DNA of 64,000 nt from Olivibacter sitiensis DSM 17696 (GCF_000427965.1 NZ_ATZA01000003.1:140698-204697); one strand, 5' to 3'. Counted from the first letter of the stretch, positions 1 through 9,212 are shown. A program made the numbers and translations. Notes: a model not told the origin generated them from the letters alone.

Positions 1-3000
1 GGTTAAGGTATTGTAATCGGATATGATCAGCTCGTTCCACCAATACCTCCGAACCAGCATAGAAGTTGTTTTTGTTGGCTGCCGTGGGGTACACAAACGC
101 CGGTACATCAGTAATAATCTCATCACCAGCATGTTGCCAACGGTTTTCGAAATCTGAATGTCCTACCCAATTAGTGAATAACTGTTGATAGTTAATAGAT
201 TGCCTGCGGAAATAGTGTCCGAACTTGTACACGAATGCGAAATCCAAGGAAAGGCTTTTATAGGCCAATGAATTCCCAAGTGAGCCGTAGACCGTGGGAT
301 TTGCTGGCCCATGGTAGACAAGGTCTTTCAGTTGGGAACCGGCACCGGTCAACTGAGAATAGTTGGTGCTTACCTCTTCGTTCAGATATCCCCTTGGTTC
401 GCCAGTTGAAGGATCAAGTCCTGCCCAACGGTATGAATAGATAGCATACACAGGCTTGCCTTTCACTCCAGATATCCTTGCCAAAGAAGAAGTACTGATA
501 AAATTGCTACCGTTCAGATTTGAAAGATGATATTCGACAACTTCATCCTTCACCATGCTAAGATTTAGGTTGGTAAACCAACTAAATTCAGTTCGTCTTA
601 TATTTTGCGTTTTCAGCCCAACGTCCACACCTCTTCCTTTCATATCTGCAACATTCTTTATCTTTGTTGCACCAATCCCTCCGGTATAGTCCAATACTGC
701 AGTGCCAAAAAGGTCTGTGCTTTTTTTAAGGAAAACATCGATGCTTCCCGATACTCGTTGGTTAAGCAATCGAAAATCAAGACCGAAATTGGCCATATTG
801 GTCTGTTCCCATCGGAGTCCGGAATCGTAAAAATTGTTAATATAGGCAATCGGGCTTTGTGTGAACATATTTGTTCCAACATACTGGATAGTTGTTGCGG
901 CCACCATCGATGGGTTTATATTTCCTGAAGAACCGTACGTGGCTCGCAATTTTAGATATGAGACAAAACGATTCGTAAAGAAAGATTCCTCGGACAGGTT
1001 CCAACTTGCACCCAATGACCAAAATGGGTTCCATTGGTCGTTAGTACGCAAGCCGAACAGATTGGAAGCGTCGCGCCTGCCACTTGCAGAGATAGAATAC
1101 TTTTCTTTAAAAGTGTACGATGCGTTTGCAAAGTAAGATAGAAAATTGGTCGTATTGTCAGAAATCCCGGTGTTATCGTCAATAAATTGAGATACCACGC
1201 CGTTCAGTATCGGATATGTACGTGTAAAATCTACATGGCCGAATGTCAGGTTTTCGTTGTTATATCCATATAGGCGTGACCAGTTGCTGGAAGTGTTTGA
1301 GCGCCTCAATTCCCATCCCGCTATAGCTGTGAAATGATGGGCGGCCCAGCTCTTGTAAAAATTAGATTGTAGTCGAAGGTTATTTGCCTGCAACACACTA
1401 TTTGAGCGGTCCAAAATGCCTCCATAAGGAACAATATGAACTATATTACCGTCTTCACCTACTTGGGAAAAGCGGTTTATCATATTCCTTGCTACATAAC
1501 TTTGGTCGTTAAAGTATCCTCGGACAATATTCGATTGTCTCTCAAAAAGATACTTCAGGTCTAAATGTAAACCTGGCAGGGGATTATAATTAACTCCCAG
1601 ATTCAGCAGTATATCGTCTAATTTCGCCCCGCGATCGACGTTTTTATAGTCTTCAGATGGATAATACATCCAATCAAGTACCCCACTATTGCCGATGCTT
1701 TTTGCCCACGACTCACGGACATCAATGGAGAGACCCTGTGGATTCCCATCATCGTCAGTAAATCTTGCATAAGGATATATGTATTGATTATTTCTTCCTA
1801 TTTCTCCATAGGCAGGACGACCATTGATGCTTTTGCTATGGGTGTATTGAATATTACTAGACAATATCAGCTTGTCAAAAGGTTTGTATGTGTTGTTTAA
1901 TCGGATGTTGTATCGTTGAAATCTTTCATCAAGATTTCCAGTATTGTTATCCAGCCCGGCAGATGCTGTCCATGCCAAGCGATCGCTGCCTCCCCTTAGG
2001 CCTAACGAATATTGCTGATCAACAGAACCACGGTACATATGTCGACTAAATTCATCTCGAATATCATACATCCTCAATTGATTTATTAGCTGGTCAATTT
2101 CTTCGATTTCAGTGGGAGTGGCTTCTTGCCGTTTGATTAGTAATTCTACTACGGGAGAGAGTGCTGATCTATTTGCGGAATTGATTTGGCTGTTGTAATA
2201 GTTGCTCGAAAAAAGCGTCTGCTCTACATCAATGAAATCGCTGGACGACATCTGCTGAACGTACGATAAATCGGGAACTTTGCCCACTCGGATGTTGGAG
2301 TTGAAGTCAACGTTGATGGGTTGATTGAAACTGCCTTTTTTTGTTGTGATCACGATTACCCCATTTGCGGCTCTGGCTCCCCAAATCGAAGCGGCAGCGG
2401 CATCCTTTAGAATTGTGATGTTCTCCACATCGTTAGGGTTGATATTTTCAATAGCCCCATCGTAAGGAAAATTGTCTATTACAATAAGCGGGCCCATCAT
2501 ATCAGACCGCAAGGTATTGATACCTCTTATGCTTATTCGACCATTGCTATTGGTTCCTCTGTCCACAGTCAAACTGTTAGATACGGCTTCTAAGCGGCTC
2601 AAAATATCGGTGCTAACCTGTTTGTTGAAAGTCTCGTTATCAATATGATCAAACGCCCCCGTTGAACGCTCCCGCGGTAGCGCTTCATAACCTGTTGATA
2701 TAACGATTTCTTCCATTTGCGTTGTACTTTCTTTGAGGCGTACATGTAACGCCTTTGTGTTACCAAACACGGAAAGTTGCATGGTCTCGTAACCTATATT
2801 ACTGATTTCAAGCTCCCCTTTAGGGGAAAGAAAGACAAGTCTAAATTCGCCATTTTCATTTGTGCTAACCAATATGTCGGAGTTTAAGACACGAACTGTC
2901 GCTCCAATAACAGGTTGGTTATCGCTATCTCTAACAACTTTGCCCCAAATGGCGTTTTGTGCTTGAACATGTATTATTGATGCGTAGAATATTAATATAA

Positions 3001-3016
3001 ACCAAAGTGATTTCAT
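1..3016 (-). CDS. SusC/RagA-family TonB-linked outer membrane protein, C-terminus outside the window
   Basis: An outer-membrane beta-barrel importer of the SusC/RagA family, driven by TonB. The frame is open from ATG 3016 to the window edge (1005 codons seen). A signal peptide (MKSLWFILIFYASIIHVQAQ) is followed by a carboxypeptidase-regulatory-like domain (about 20-105) and a plug domain with the family motif ITILKDAAAASIWGARAANG. There is no STN domain, so this is a plain transporter rather than a sigma-regulating transducer. The last visible residues, ERADHIRLQYLN, resemble the stretch near the end of SusC proteins, so roughly 100 residues are probably missing. It lies 58 bp after a TlpA-like gene on the same strand, probably as an operon. 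A SusD partner would lie beyond the left edge. The substrate cannot be inferred. Confidence 0.93.
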   Translation of the reverse strand, partial: MKSLWFILIFYASIIHVQAQNAIWGKVVRDSDNQPVIGATVRVLNSDILVSTNENGEFRLVFLSPKGELEISNIGYETMQLSVFGNTKALHVRLKESTTQMEEIVISTGYEALPRERSTGAFDHIDNETFNKQVSTDILSRLEAVSNSLTVDRGTNSNGRISIRGINTLRSDMMGPLIVIDNFPYDGAIENINPNDVENITILKDAAAASIWGARAANGVIVITTKKGSFNQPINVDFNSNIRVGKVPDLSYVQQMSSSDFIDVEQTLFSSNYYNSQINSANRSALSPVVELLIKRQEATPTEIEEIDQLINQLRMYDIRDEFSRHMYRGSVDQQYSLGLRGGSDRLAWTASAGLDNNTGNLDERFQRYNIRLNNTYKPFDKLILSSNIQYTHSKSINGRPAYGEIGRNNQYIYPYARFTDDDGNPQGLSIDVRESWAKSIGNSGVLDWMYYPSEDYKNVDRGAKLDDILLNLGVNYNPLPGLHLDLKYLFERQSNIVRGYFNDQSYVARNMINRFSQVGEDGNIVHIVPYGGILDRSNSVLQANNLRLQSNFYKSWAAHHFTAIAGWELRRSNTSSNWSRLYGYNNENLTFGHVDFTRTYPILNGVVSQFIDDNTGISDNTTNFLSYFANASYTFKEKYSISASGRRDASNLFGLRTNDQWNPFWSLGASWNLSEESFFTNRFVSYLKLRATYGSSGNINPSMVAATTIQYVGTNMFTQSPIAYINNFYDSGLRWEQTNMANFGLDFRLLNQRVSGSIDVFLKKSTDLFGTAVLDYTGGIGATKIKNVADMKGRGVDVGLKTQNIRRTEFSWFTNLNLSMVKDEVVEYHLSNLNGSNFISTSSLARISGVKGKPVYAIYSYRWAGLDPSTGEPRGYLNEEVSTNYSQLTGAGSQLKDLVYHGPANPTVYGSLGNSLAYKSLSLDFAFVYKFGHYFRRQSINYQQLFTNWVGHSDFENRWQHAGDEIITDVPAFVYPTAANKNNFYAGSEVLVERADHIRLQYLN

Positions 3017-3074
3017 TGTGATAAAGACTAAGTTATTCAAGTAATTTGGGTGCATATGTACCCATATGGTATCG

Positions 3075-4490
3075 TCAGTGTTGAGCAACAGACTTGTCCT
3101 CAATTATGAACATGGCAACGGTTCGATAATCCTCCGATAAATCAAGGCCTTGTCTATTTAGGTCTTTTTTCAATTCCTTTAATTCAACTTCGCCAGAAAA
3201 TAGCAGATCTACTTTTTCTTCGTATCCAGTCTCATCTACTACAAGGAAAGGAATCTCGGGATAGTCATTTAATCGCCTTATTAACGATTTTAGGGGGTAG
3301 TTCCTCAAAATTGATGGATGTTTGAAGAAGAGACTATTTTCTTTTTTTCCGCCTTTCGATTTTATTTTCTTTAAATCGGCATTTTTGGTAAGAATTAGGC
3401 ATTTAATTTCACGGTTTTCAACGTACCCTTGATAGTTTGTGTATCGGTTTAAGTCTTTTAACATGTACGAATACAAAGAGTCTGCAAGATGAACTGGAAC
3501 AATTATCTCATAGTTAAGTAAGCTATCGGCAATACTGTTAACTTTTTTAGTCAGTGATTCAGATGTATCCGTAACATTAATTATAAGTCTCTTTTCATTA
3601 AAACTTTCCCTGCGTTGTTCAAATAACTGGTATGCAGCTACTCTATATATATCCAATATGGATGAATTGGTTATTGCTCGTCCTCTGACTACCCCGTTCT
3701 CGTTCCTTAATCGGTTGCCAGAAGGTAGGCCATCATATTTACCTTTTGTAAAGACTGAATAATAGGCTAAGTCATCTAAATCGATCACGTCCGAAATAAA
3801 TAACGGTCTTTCCGTGTCTATTTCTTTCTTCATAGTTATTTTTGACTGTTCGCCAGCCAAGAATAATTGTATATTTTGTGGGTTTACTCGTTCTGCGGTC
3901 GTAGTAGCTCCTAATTCACCCTTTGGGGATATCCACGCGTAATGAGGTACCATCCTATGATGGAAGACTACTTTAAGTAACTTGTCTTCTGTGACGGAAT
4001 AAAGACTAAGAGGCTCTACGGTCTTGTTTGTGAATAAAAATGTTCCCACCTTGTCAGATGGCTCGTCGCTGATCGGTATCACCACCATGTCTTCGCTATA
4101 CTCTTTCTCCACCTCATGGGTTTCGGGCATGGCTGCAATGCAACTACTACACCAAGTAGCCCAAAAATCCAGTATGATCAGCTTGCCCCGGTAGTCATTG
4201 AGCGTAATGGTATCCTTTCTCTCTGGATGGTTGACCACCCGTAATGGCAAATGCCACAGGGCTTCGGGGATGGTATCGCCTATCTGAAGCGGTTTGATGC
4301 TGTCCATAGAAAAGCCTTGGCCAGCTCCCAATTGCTCGGGAGTCTGCGCCGCGGCTGGACACACAGACAAGGTTGTAATAGCTATGTATATGAAAATTCC
4401 GGTAAAATACAAGCGTTTCGGAATTGCTTTTTTTGCCTTGCAAAGCGTATATTTGGGACATAGGAATGCCCTTGGGTAATTTTTGTTCAC
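3075..4490 (-). CDS. TlpA-like thioredoxin-fold protein with long C-terminal extension
   Basis: A 471-residue exported thiol-disulfide oxidoreductase of the TlpA/ResA type. After a basic N-terminus and a hydrophobic segment (about 27-49) it has a thioredoxin fold with FWATWCSSC, redox cysteines 114 and 117. The remaining 300 or so residues have no motif I recognise and make the protein much longer than a simple TlpA. The start codon is GTG at 4490; no in-frame ATG lies before the signal segment. The gene directly precedes the SusC-like gene, an arrangement common in Sphingobacteria, where such proteins are thought to handle periplasmic redox or peptide-uptake functions. That role is inference. 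Confidence 0.85.
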   Translation of the reverse strand: MNKNYPRAFLCPKYTLCKAKKAIPKRLYFTGIFIYIAITTLSVCPAAAQTPEQLGAGQGFSMDSIKPLQIGDTIPEALWHLPLRVVNHPERKDTITLNDYRGKLIILDFWATWCSSCIAAMPETHEVEKEYSEDMVVIPISDEPSDKVGTFLFTNKTVEPLSLYSVTEDKLLKVVFHHRMVPHYAWISPKGELGATTTAERVNPQNIQLFLAGEQSKITMKKEIDTERPLFISDVIDLDDLAYYSVFTKGKYDGLPSGNRLRNENGVVRGRAITNSSILDIYRVAAYQLFEQRRESFNEKRLIINVTDTSESLTKKVNSIADSLLNYEIIVPVHLADSLYSYMLKDLNRYTNYQGYVENREIKCLILTKNADLKKIKSKGGKKENSLFFKHPSILRNYPLKSLIRRLNDYPEIPFLVVDETGYEEKVDLLFSGEVELKELKKDLNRQGLDLSEDYRTVAMFIIEDKSVAQH

Positions 4491-4630
4491 CTTAAACTAA
4501 AATTTTAAATGGAAAAATTTATTTGATTGATTCAGGAAGAATTGGGCAAGGCTAGGTTCGGCCAGTCAGTATGCCGATTTGGCAATCCAATGGATTGTCA
4601 AGAAATTGCCCAATAGAAGATATCAGAAAA

Positions 4631-4765
4631 TTATTCGGGCGCAGAAATAACGCGAATAATGGGGTTTTGTAGGGATTGGCCGAATGCCGCAAGGGCAAAA
4701 GGCATTTGAGCGTTCCCTACGACGACGCTAAAGGTGGTTTTTGAAATATGGTTGATATGTTTCAT
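4631..4765 (-). CDS. possible 44-residue peptide upstream of the tlpA-susC operon
   Basis: An uninterrupted ATG-to-TAA frame of 44 codons lies on the same strand as the TlpA-like gene and ends 140 bp before it. The peptide starts MKHINHISKTTFSVVVGNAQ, continues MPFALAAFGQSLQNP and ends IIRVISAPE. The composition looks protein-like, with few rare residues and no signal peptide. I do not know a function. It could be a real small gene or leader peptide of the operon, or a chance frame in a 650-bp gap. Confidence 0.42.
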   Translation of the reverse strand: MKHINHISKTTFSVVVGNAQMPFALAAFGQSLQNPIIRVISAPE

Positions 4766-4882
4766 GTTACCGTTGATTTTTGAACGGTATAGGAAACGCA
4801 AGAGGTCTAGAGGAGAGGATGATAATCCAGTATTTTGGATGAAAAAATTATGGATTGGATACTACCTCCCCGCCACTTGAGT

Positions 4883-4989
4883 TCCCACACGAGCGCGGAT
4901 CAACAGCAGTACCCTCTCCATAACAGTAGACAAATATAGTCTTTTGCACGGATAGGGCATAATACCTGCTGTCTCACGCTCGTGTGGGA
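4883..4989. repeat. long imperfect inverted repeat, possible structured RNA
   Basis: TCCCACACGAGCG (4883-4895) is perfectly complementary to CGCTCGTGTGGGA (4977-4989). Inside it ACAGCAG (4903-4909) pairs with CTGCTGT (4966-4972) and CCCT (4912-4915) with AGGG (4954-4957). This gives an interrupted stem about 107 nt long with an AT-rich loop. It could be a non-coding RNA, a processed leader or a mobile-element relic. No T-tract follows on either side, so it is not a simple terminator. Confidence 0.5.
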
Positions 4990-5145
4990 TATTGCGTGGT
5001 GAGACGTTAAATGCTTTCACCTATACCAATTTAATATGTATCAATTCATTTTATGTCATAAGCATTCTATTCTTTTTAGATATATCTAAAACTGTTCAAC
5101 AACATAAGTAATACAAAGATAGAAAAACAACGGTAAATTCCAAAT

Positions 5146-5700
5146 ATGGAACTAAATAAAATTAAAAAATCTTTTCTTTTCTCCTCCCAAAGCGACCATT
5201 TGTTCATTAAGGCATCAAACAGGCTTAAAGAGATAAGGGCTACTCTGGCTTTGTCATTGTATACTGTTTCAAAATATTCAAAGATACCTCGCAATACGAT
5301 AGATAGAATTGAAAACGGGGAAGTCTCTCCATCATTTGATACCTTAGTCCCTTTGATACTTTTTTATGGTTTTACTCTTGGAGATTTTTTCGACTTTGAA
5401 ACTCCGCTTCCTGAATTCGAAGACTTAAAAGTAAAAATGAAAACCTTCTATGAAGAAAATGGGTACGATATCCTTGAGATGGTCTTTTCAAATCCAAACC
5501 TTATGGATCTCATACCTGAAAACCTAATTCCCAACGGATATTTTGATGAATACCGCACTGTAGCTGAAACTACTGATTACTGCGAAACCGAATACGGATA
5601 TACCTATGGAAATGCCACAAATACGCTAAATAATGCGGTCAAAAAGGGCTGGCTCATCCGGGATGACAAATCCAAACCGAAAAGGTATAGGAAAAAGTAG
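5146..5700 (+). CDS. XRE-family helix-turn-helix protein
   Basis: A 184-residue DNA-binding protein. Residues about 22-80 form a Cro/CI-type helix-turn-helix (RLKEIRATLALSLYTVSKYS, then IPRNTIDRIENGEVSPSFDT). The remaining 100 residues are acidic then basic, ending KPKRYRKK, and match no domain I can name. The part after about residue 125 could be a second winged helix. It stands alone between two intergenic stretches, so its targets are unknown. Confidence 0.72.
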   Translation: MELNKIKKSFLFSSQSDHLFIKASNRLKEIRATLALSLYTVSKYSKIPRNTIDRIENGEVSPSFDTLVPLILFYGFTLGDFFDFETPLPEFEDLKVKMKTFYEENGYDILEMVFSNPNLMDLIPENLIPNGYFDEYRTVAETTDYCETEYGYTYGNATNTLNNAVKKGWLIRDDKSKPKRYRKK

Positions 5701-5862
5701 CGATAGTTGAACCCGGAAGAAACAGAAAGGACACTGTAATCTTCCCCTAGCTAGCTACCGTAGTAGAGCGTCCATCTAATGAAGTTGACCTGTGCGATAC
5801 GATTACAATTGAAGTTTAGTTCAATGAATTACTTTTTTTATTCTCACTATTAAGAACATTTG

Positions 5863-5881
5863 AACCCCGCATAGTGGGGTT
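5863..5881. terminator. GC-rich hairpin, possible bidirectional terminator
   Basis: AACCCCGC and GTGGGGTT form an 8-bp stem around a 3-nt loop between the convergent XRE gene and the minus-strand operon ending at 5954. No proper T-tract follows, so terminator function is uncertain. Confidence 0.4.
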
Positions 5882-5903
5882 TGACGTTTATGAGGGTAGT
5901 TAT

Positions 5904-5919
5904 TTACGGGTTCCCGTAA
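5904..5919. promoter_or_regulatory. perfect 16-bp palindrome TTACGGGTTCCCGTAA
   Basis: Seven-base arms TTACGGG and CCCGTAA with a 2-base centre lie 35 bp downstream of the minus-strand operon's last gene. It may be a protein-binding site or a short hairpin. No function is assigned. Confidence 0.35.
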
Positions 5920-5953
5920 TTTATTACCGATTTATTGGAATATGTTTGTCGAC

Positions 5954-6550
5954 CTACCCCTCAACCAGCTTAGGCATTGTAATGGATATCCTTGGCAACA
6001 CCAATCGAACGTATTGTTGATATTCCAATCCCGTTTCATCGCAGGCTTTTATAAGCAGCAAATCTCTATTGCCAATACCTGTTGGTTTAATATATGAATG
6101 AGAAAAAACTAAACCGGGCATTAAAAGTTCTTCATCCAACAACTTTATCTCTGGATTTACAATTTTCCCATGGTAGTCTGTACGCCAAATTTTAATATTC
6201 ATAGCGCTGGCATTACCAAGATGTAATTCGAATCTAAACTCATGCTGAACCTCCTTTTCTAGATTGCCCAAACCAACCATTCGTACTAGAAATAACGGCC
6301 TTAGACTTAATCTTTCTTTTGTGAGTAATAGTTTATTTAAAAGATCTTGATTTTGGTTCAACGCTATTTGAACCTTGTTAAATTTACTTTGCTCACCAAA
6401 GGTTTTTCTTAGGTAAAAAAGCGAAAACACGCCTAATACAACAGTTGAAAAATCAAATACCGTACCCCACACTTCTGATTTAAACGGGTAACAAGAAAGG
6501 TCTCCTAGTATATTTTCCATATTCAAACAAGCAATAAATATCGATCGCAT
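5954..6550 (-). CDS. hypothetical membrane-anchored protein
   Basis: A 198-residue protein I do not recognise. One hydrophobic segment (about 30-47, VFDFSTVVLGVFSLFYL) is followed by a polar, glutamine-rich stretch (FGEQSKFNKVQIALNQNQ) and a C-terminal domain of alternating beta-type residues. That pattern fits an N-terminally anchored cytoplasmic or periplasmic domain. Its start overlaps the stop of the upstream gene as TAATG, so the two are translationally coupled. An upstream gene with HTH character is absent from the operon, and the neighbouring toxin-antitoxin pair and IS elements suggest an accessory region. Confidence 0.6.
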   Translation of the reverse strand: MRSIFIACLNMENILGDLSCYPFKSEVWGTVFDFSTVVLGVFSLFYLRKTFGEQSKFNKVQIALNQNQDLLNKLLLTKERLSLRPLFLVRMVGLGNLEKEVQHEFRFELHLGNASAMNIKIWRTDYHGKIVNPEIKLLDEELLMPGLVFSHSYIKPTGIGNRDLLLIKACDETGLEYQQYVRLVLPRISITMPKLVEG

Positions 6551-6894
6551 TATCCAAAAATAATTTTGTGGTCTTCAACCGTATAATCTCTATATTTATC
6601 TTCCGCTGATTTTTTAAATCTTTTCATTTCAGCAGGTAAAAATGCTTCGCTATTTAATCCATCGGGTATTTTACAAAAAGCGCTTTCGTTTATTTGAAAT
6701 TCAAGTTTCAAATCTTCATCGTTTACCAAATAATAAACTACAGGTTCGCCGAGAACTTCGGAATAATAAAGGCCGATTCCGTTCTGATTGCTAACTTTTA
6801 TTTCATATGCCAAGAAGTTATAGGCATTCCCTTCCACCATATATTTGTTAATCGCGTTTTTTTGAATCAGAGATAATTGTTTAAAAATATACAT
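6550..6894 (-). CDS. hypothetical protein, coupled to the membrane protein
   Basis: A 114-residue soluble protein, first gene of a two-gene operon. It has mixed alpha/beta composition and an aromatic-rich centre (GEPVVYYLVNDEDLKLEF), without motif, signal peptide or membrane segment. The stop shares one base with the next start. I do not recognise the family. An immunity or defence-type pair is conceivable from the location only. Confidence 0.55.
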   Translation of the reverse strand: MYIFKQLSLIQKNAINKYMVEGNAYNFLAYEIKVSNQNGIGLYYSEVLGEPVVYYLVNDEDLKLEFQINESAFCKIPDGLNSEAFLPAEMKRFKKSAEDKYRDYTVEDHKIIFG

Positions 6895-7020
6895 ATTGTT
6901 AAAATCGTTTTACACAAATAACCGACATTGGTTATCATAATGCAATATTAAGTATTTGAAAGGAGGTATTATTCCAGGGGTGCAAGGTGGATACGAATTG
7001 TGCACATGGCATACTAAGGA

Positions 7021-7240
7021 AAAGGCCAGCTTTGAGCCATATTTACCATTTTTGGTAGTGATCACGATAACGCCGTTTCCCAATCGGGCCCCCAAATGGA
7101 AGCGGCTGCCGCATCTTTGAGCACCGTAACGGAAGCGATGTCGTTTGGGTTGATATTGGTCAGGTCTCCTTCGTAGGGAAAATTGTCGAGCACAACCAGG
7201 GGCTGCGCCCCCTCCATGAAAATCGGTCCCTCTGTTGGCG
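7021..7240 (-). pseudogene. SusC/RagA plug-domain remnant with frameshift
   Basis: Minus-strand translation gives VVLDNFPYEGDLTNINPNDI and SVTVLKDAAAASIWG, then, after a one-base frameshift near 7090, RLGNGVIVITTKNGKYGSK. This is the plug core of a SusC protein close in sequence to the intact gene at the left edge. Both ends are missing, so only about 70 codons survive. Confidence 0.75.
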
Positions 7241-7449
7241 CACGAACCGAGCGGAGCGAGCTCTCCAAGGGAAATCCCTTCGTGTGGCTATTATAGAATG
7301 GCAAACCATCAAAAGAGTACGGTCATAAAAAACGAAACCCGGAAGTTTGAATTGCTTCGGGGGCTACCGGGAATAAGGTATTACAAATATAATACAATAA
7401 TATTATGTACGAAGACCAAGACTAATGAGATCGGGGTTTCTCGTTATTT

Positions 7450-7492
7450 TGTCCAGTTTTTTATTAAATAAACTGGACATTCACTATCTTTG
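7450..7492 (+). promoter_or_regulatory. promoter with palindromic operator for the AbiE-type pair
   Basis: TGTCCAGTTT (7450-7459) and AAACTGGACA (7470-7479) are perfect 10-base inverted arms with a 10-base spacer. The Bacteroidota -7 box TATCTTTG follows at 7485-7492 and the antitoxin ATG is at 7510. The palindrome fills the -33 region, as expected of an autoregulated toxin-antitoxin promoter. Confidence 0.65.
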
Positions 7493-7509
7493 CAGTCAGC
7501 AAATAAAGA

Positions 7510-8235
7510 ATGAAAGTATCCAAATACATATCATTTAGCATAGACAGGTTGCCAAAGGGTTATGTTTTTACCTATTCCGACTTCGACGCAGAAGCAAATA
7601 GCAAGGAGGCTATTATCAAAGCCCTCAACCGTTTGGCGACTTCTGGCAAAATTGTAAAGCTGTCAAAAGGCAAGTTTTACAAACCCGAAACAACGCCGTT
7701 CGGGAAGTTACAGCCCAACCAAGCCCAAATTGTAAAAGACCTTTTGGAAACAGACGGAAAAGTAACAGGCTATTTGACTGGTTACAGTATTTACAGTCAG
7801 TTGGGTTTGACAACACAAATCAGCAACACCATACAAATAGGCAAAAATGAAATTCGTCCTGCGTTCAAAAGAGAACGCTACACCATTTCATTTGTCAAAC
7901 AAAAGAATATCATTACTAAAGAAAACATTCCTTTGCTTCAGCTTTTGGACGCTGTTCGTTACATCAAAAAGATTCCCGACACAACGGTTACTTCGGCCTG
8001 TAAACGATTTTTAGCCATTCTCAAAGAATTGTCCGAAAAAGATAAAAGCACTTTGGTAAGATTGGCATTGAAATATCCACCTGCAACAAGGGCGTTATTG
8101 GGAACATTATTAGAAGAAACAGGAAATATTGGATTGACAGAACCTTTACGAAAATCACTAAACCCGATTACGGCTTACCAACTTTCAGGGATAAATAAAA
8201 TTCTGCCTGTTGCTGAAAAATGGAATATAAAATGA
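7510..8235 (+). CDS. DUF6088 / AbiEi-like antitoxin
   Basis: A 241-residue protein of the DUF6088 group, related to AbiEi antitoxins. An N-terminal winged helix (about 1-60, including DAEANSKEAIIKALNRLATS and GKIVKLSKGKFYKP) precedes a C-terminal domain with GYLTGYSIYSQLGLTTQ. In AbiE systems the antitoxin represses the operon and counteracts the nucleotidyltransferase toxin without binding it (type IV). Here it overlaps the toxin gene and has its own palindromic promoter, which fits that role. Confidence 0.8.
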   Translation: MKVSKYISFSIDRLPKGYVFTYSDFDAEANSKEAIIKALNRLATSGKIVKLSKGKFYKPETTPFGKLQPNQAQIVKDLLETDGKVTGYLTGYSIYSQLGLTTQISNTIQIGKNEIRPAFKRERYTISFVKQKNIITKENIPLLQLLDAVRYIKKIPDTTVTSACKRFLAILKELSEKDKSTLVRLALKYPPATRALLGTLLEETGNIGLTEPLRKSLNPITAYQLSGINKILPVAEKWNIK

Positions 8236-9212
8236 GATTACACGAAAATAAACAGTTGTTCAGACAAGCCGTGCAATTTACCGCACAGGAAAAGGACATT
8301 CGCGAAATTTATGTAGAAAAGGATTATTGGGTAACTTATGCTTTGCATACCATTTTCAATCATAAAATTGGCGAAGAAGCCGTATTCAAAGGCGGAACGG
8401 CACTACTAAAGTGTTATGATTTGATACAACGATTTTCAGAAGATATTGATTTGGTTGTGCTAAGACGTGAAGGCGAAAGCAACAATAAGTTGACTACGAA
8501 AATCAGGCAAATTAGCGGTATTGTAAATACTGTTTTGCCCGAAGTGGACATACTCGAAGTAACACAGAAAATGGGAATGAACCGCAAAACGGCTCACACT
8601 TACGCAAAGGAATTTAATGGCGATTACGGACAGGTAAGAGATGTGATAATTGTTGAAGCGACTTGGTTGGGTTATTACGAACCATACACGACAAAAGCCG
8701 TAAATTCTTTCATTTACGAAATGATGATAAAAACAGGTCAGGAAGTATTGATAGCCGAATACGGCTTGCAACCTTTTGAAGTGAAAGTATTAGAACCTAA
8801 ACGGACTTTGTGCGAAAAAATAATGAGCTTGGTAAGATTTTCCTACACCGAAAAACCGTTGGACGACTTAAAAGCAAAAATCCGCCACACTTATGACTTG
8901 CGCCAACTTTTGAAGGACAAAGAACTTTCTGATTTCTTGCATTCATCTGCGTTTGACGAAATGCTTTTAAAAGTTGCCAACGATGATGTTGTAAGTTTTA
9001 AGAACAACAATGACTGGTTAATTCATCACCCAAACGAAGCATTGATGTTTCGTGAATTAGAAACAGTTTGGGGCGAATTACAACCAATCTACAGCGGTGA
9101 TTTCAAAAAATTGGTATTTGCTGATTTTCCAAAAGACATAGACGTTTTAGCTACTTTGCAACAAATAAAACAACGATTGACTTCTGTTAAGTGGACAATA
9201 AAAGTAGACTAA
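8220..9212 (+). CDS. AbiEii/AbiGii-family nucleotidyltransferase toxin
   Basis: A 330-residue nucleotidyltransferase toxin. The family signature is intact: FKGGTALLKCYDLIQRFSED followed by IDLVV, giving the GG-T and the D-x-D that bind nucleotide and metal. AbiEii-type toxins modify tRNA or related targets and stop growth or abort phage infection. The frame overlaps the antitoxin by 16 nt. The second ATG (8232, MRLHENKQ) is an equally likely start and shortens the overlap to 4 nt. The gene is full length and no inactivating change is visible. Confidence 0.85.
   Translation: MEYKMRLHENKQLFRQAVQFTAQEKDIREIYVEKDYWVTYALHTIFNHKIGEEAVFKGGTALLKCYDLIQRFSEDIDLVVLRREGESNNKLTTKIRQISGIVNTVLPEVDILEVTQKMGMNRKTAHTYAKEFNGDYGQVRDVIIVEATWLGYYEPYTTKAVNSFIYEMMIKTGQEVLIAEYGLQPFEVKVLEPKRTLCEKIMSLVRFSYTEKPLDDLKAKIRHTYDLRQLLKDKELSDFLHSSAFDEMLLKVANDDVVSFKNNNDWLIHHPNEALMFRELETVWGELQPIYSGDFKKLVFADFPKDIDVLATLQQIKQRLTSVKWTIKVD

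Noticed and set aside
605..1182. Several short frames on both strands at 605-1182
   Set aside because: They lie within the continuous frame of the SusC-like gene that runs off the left edge.
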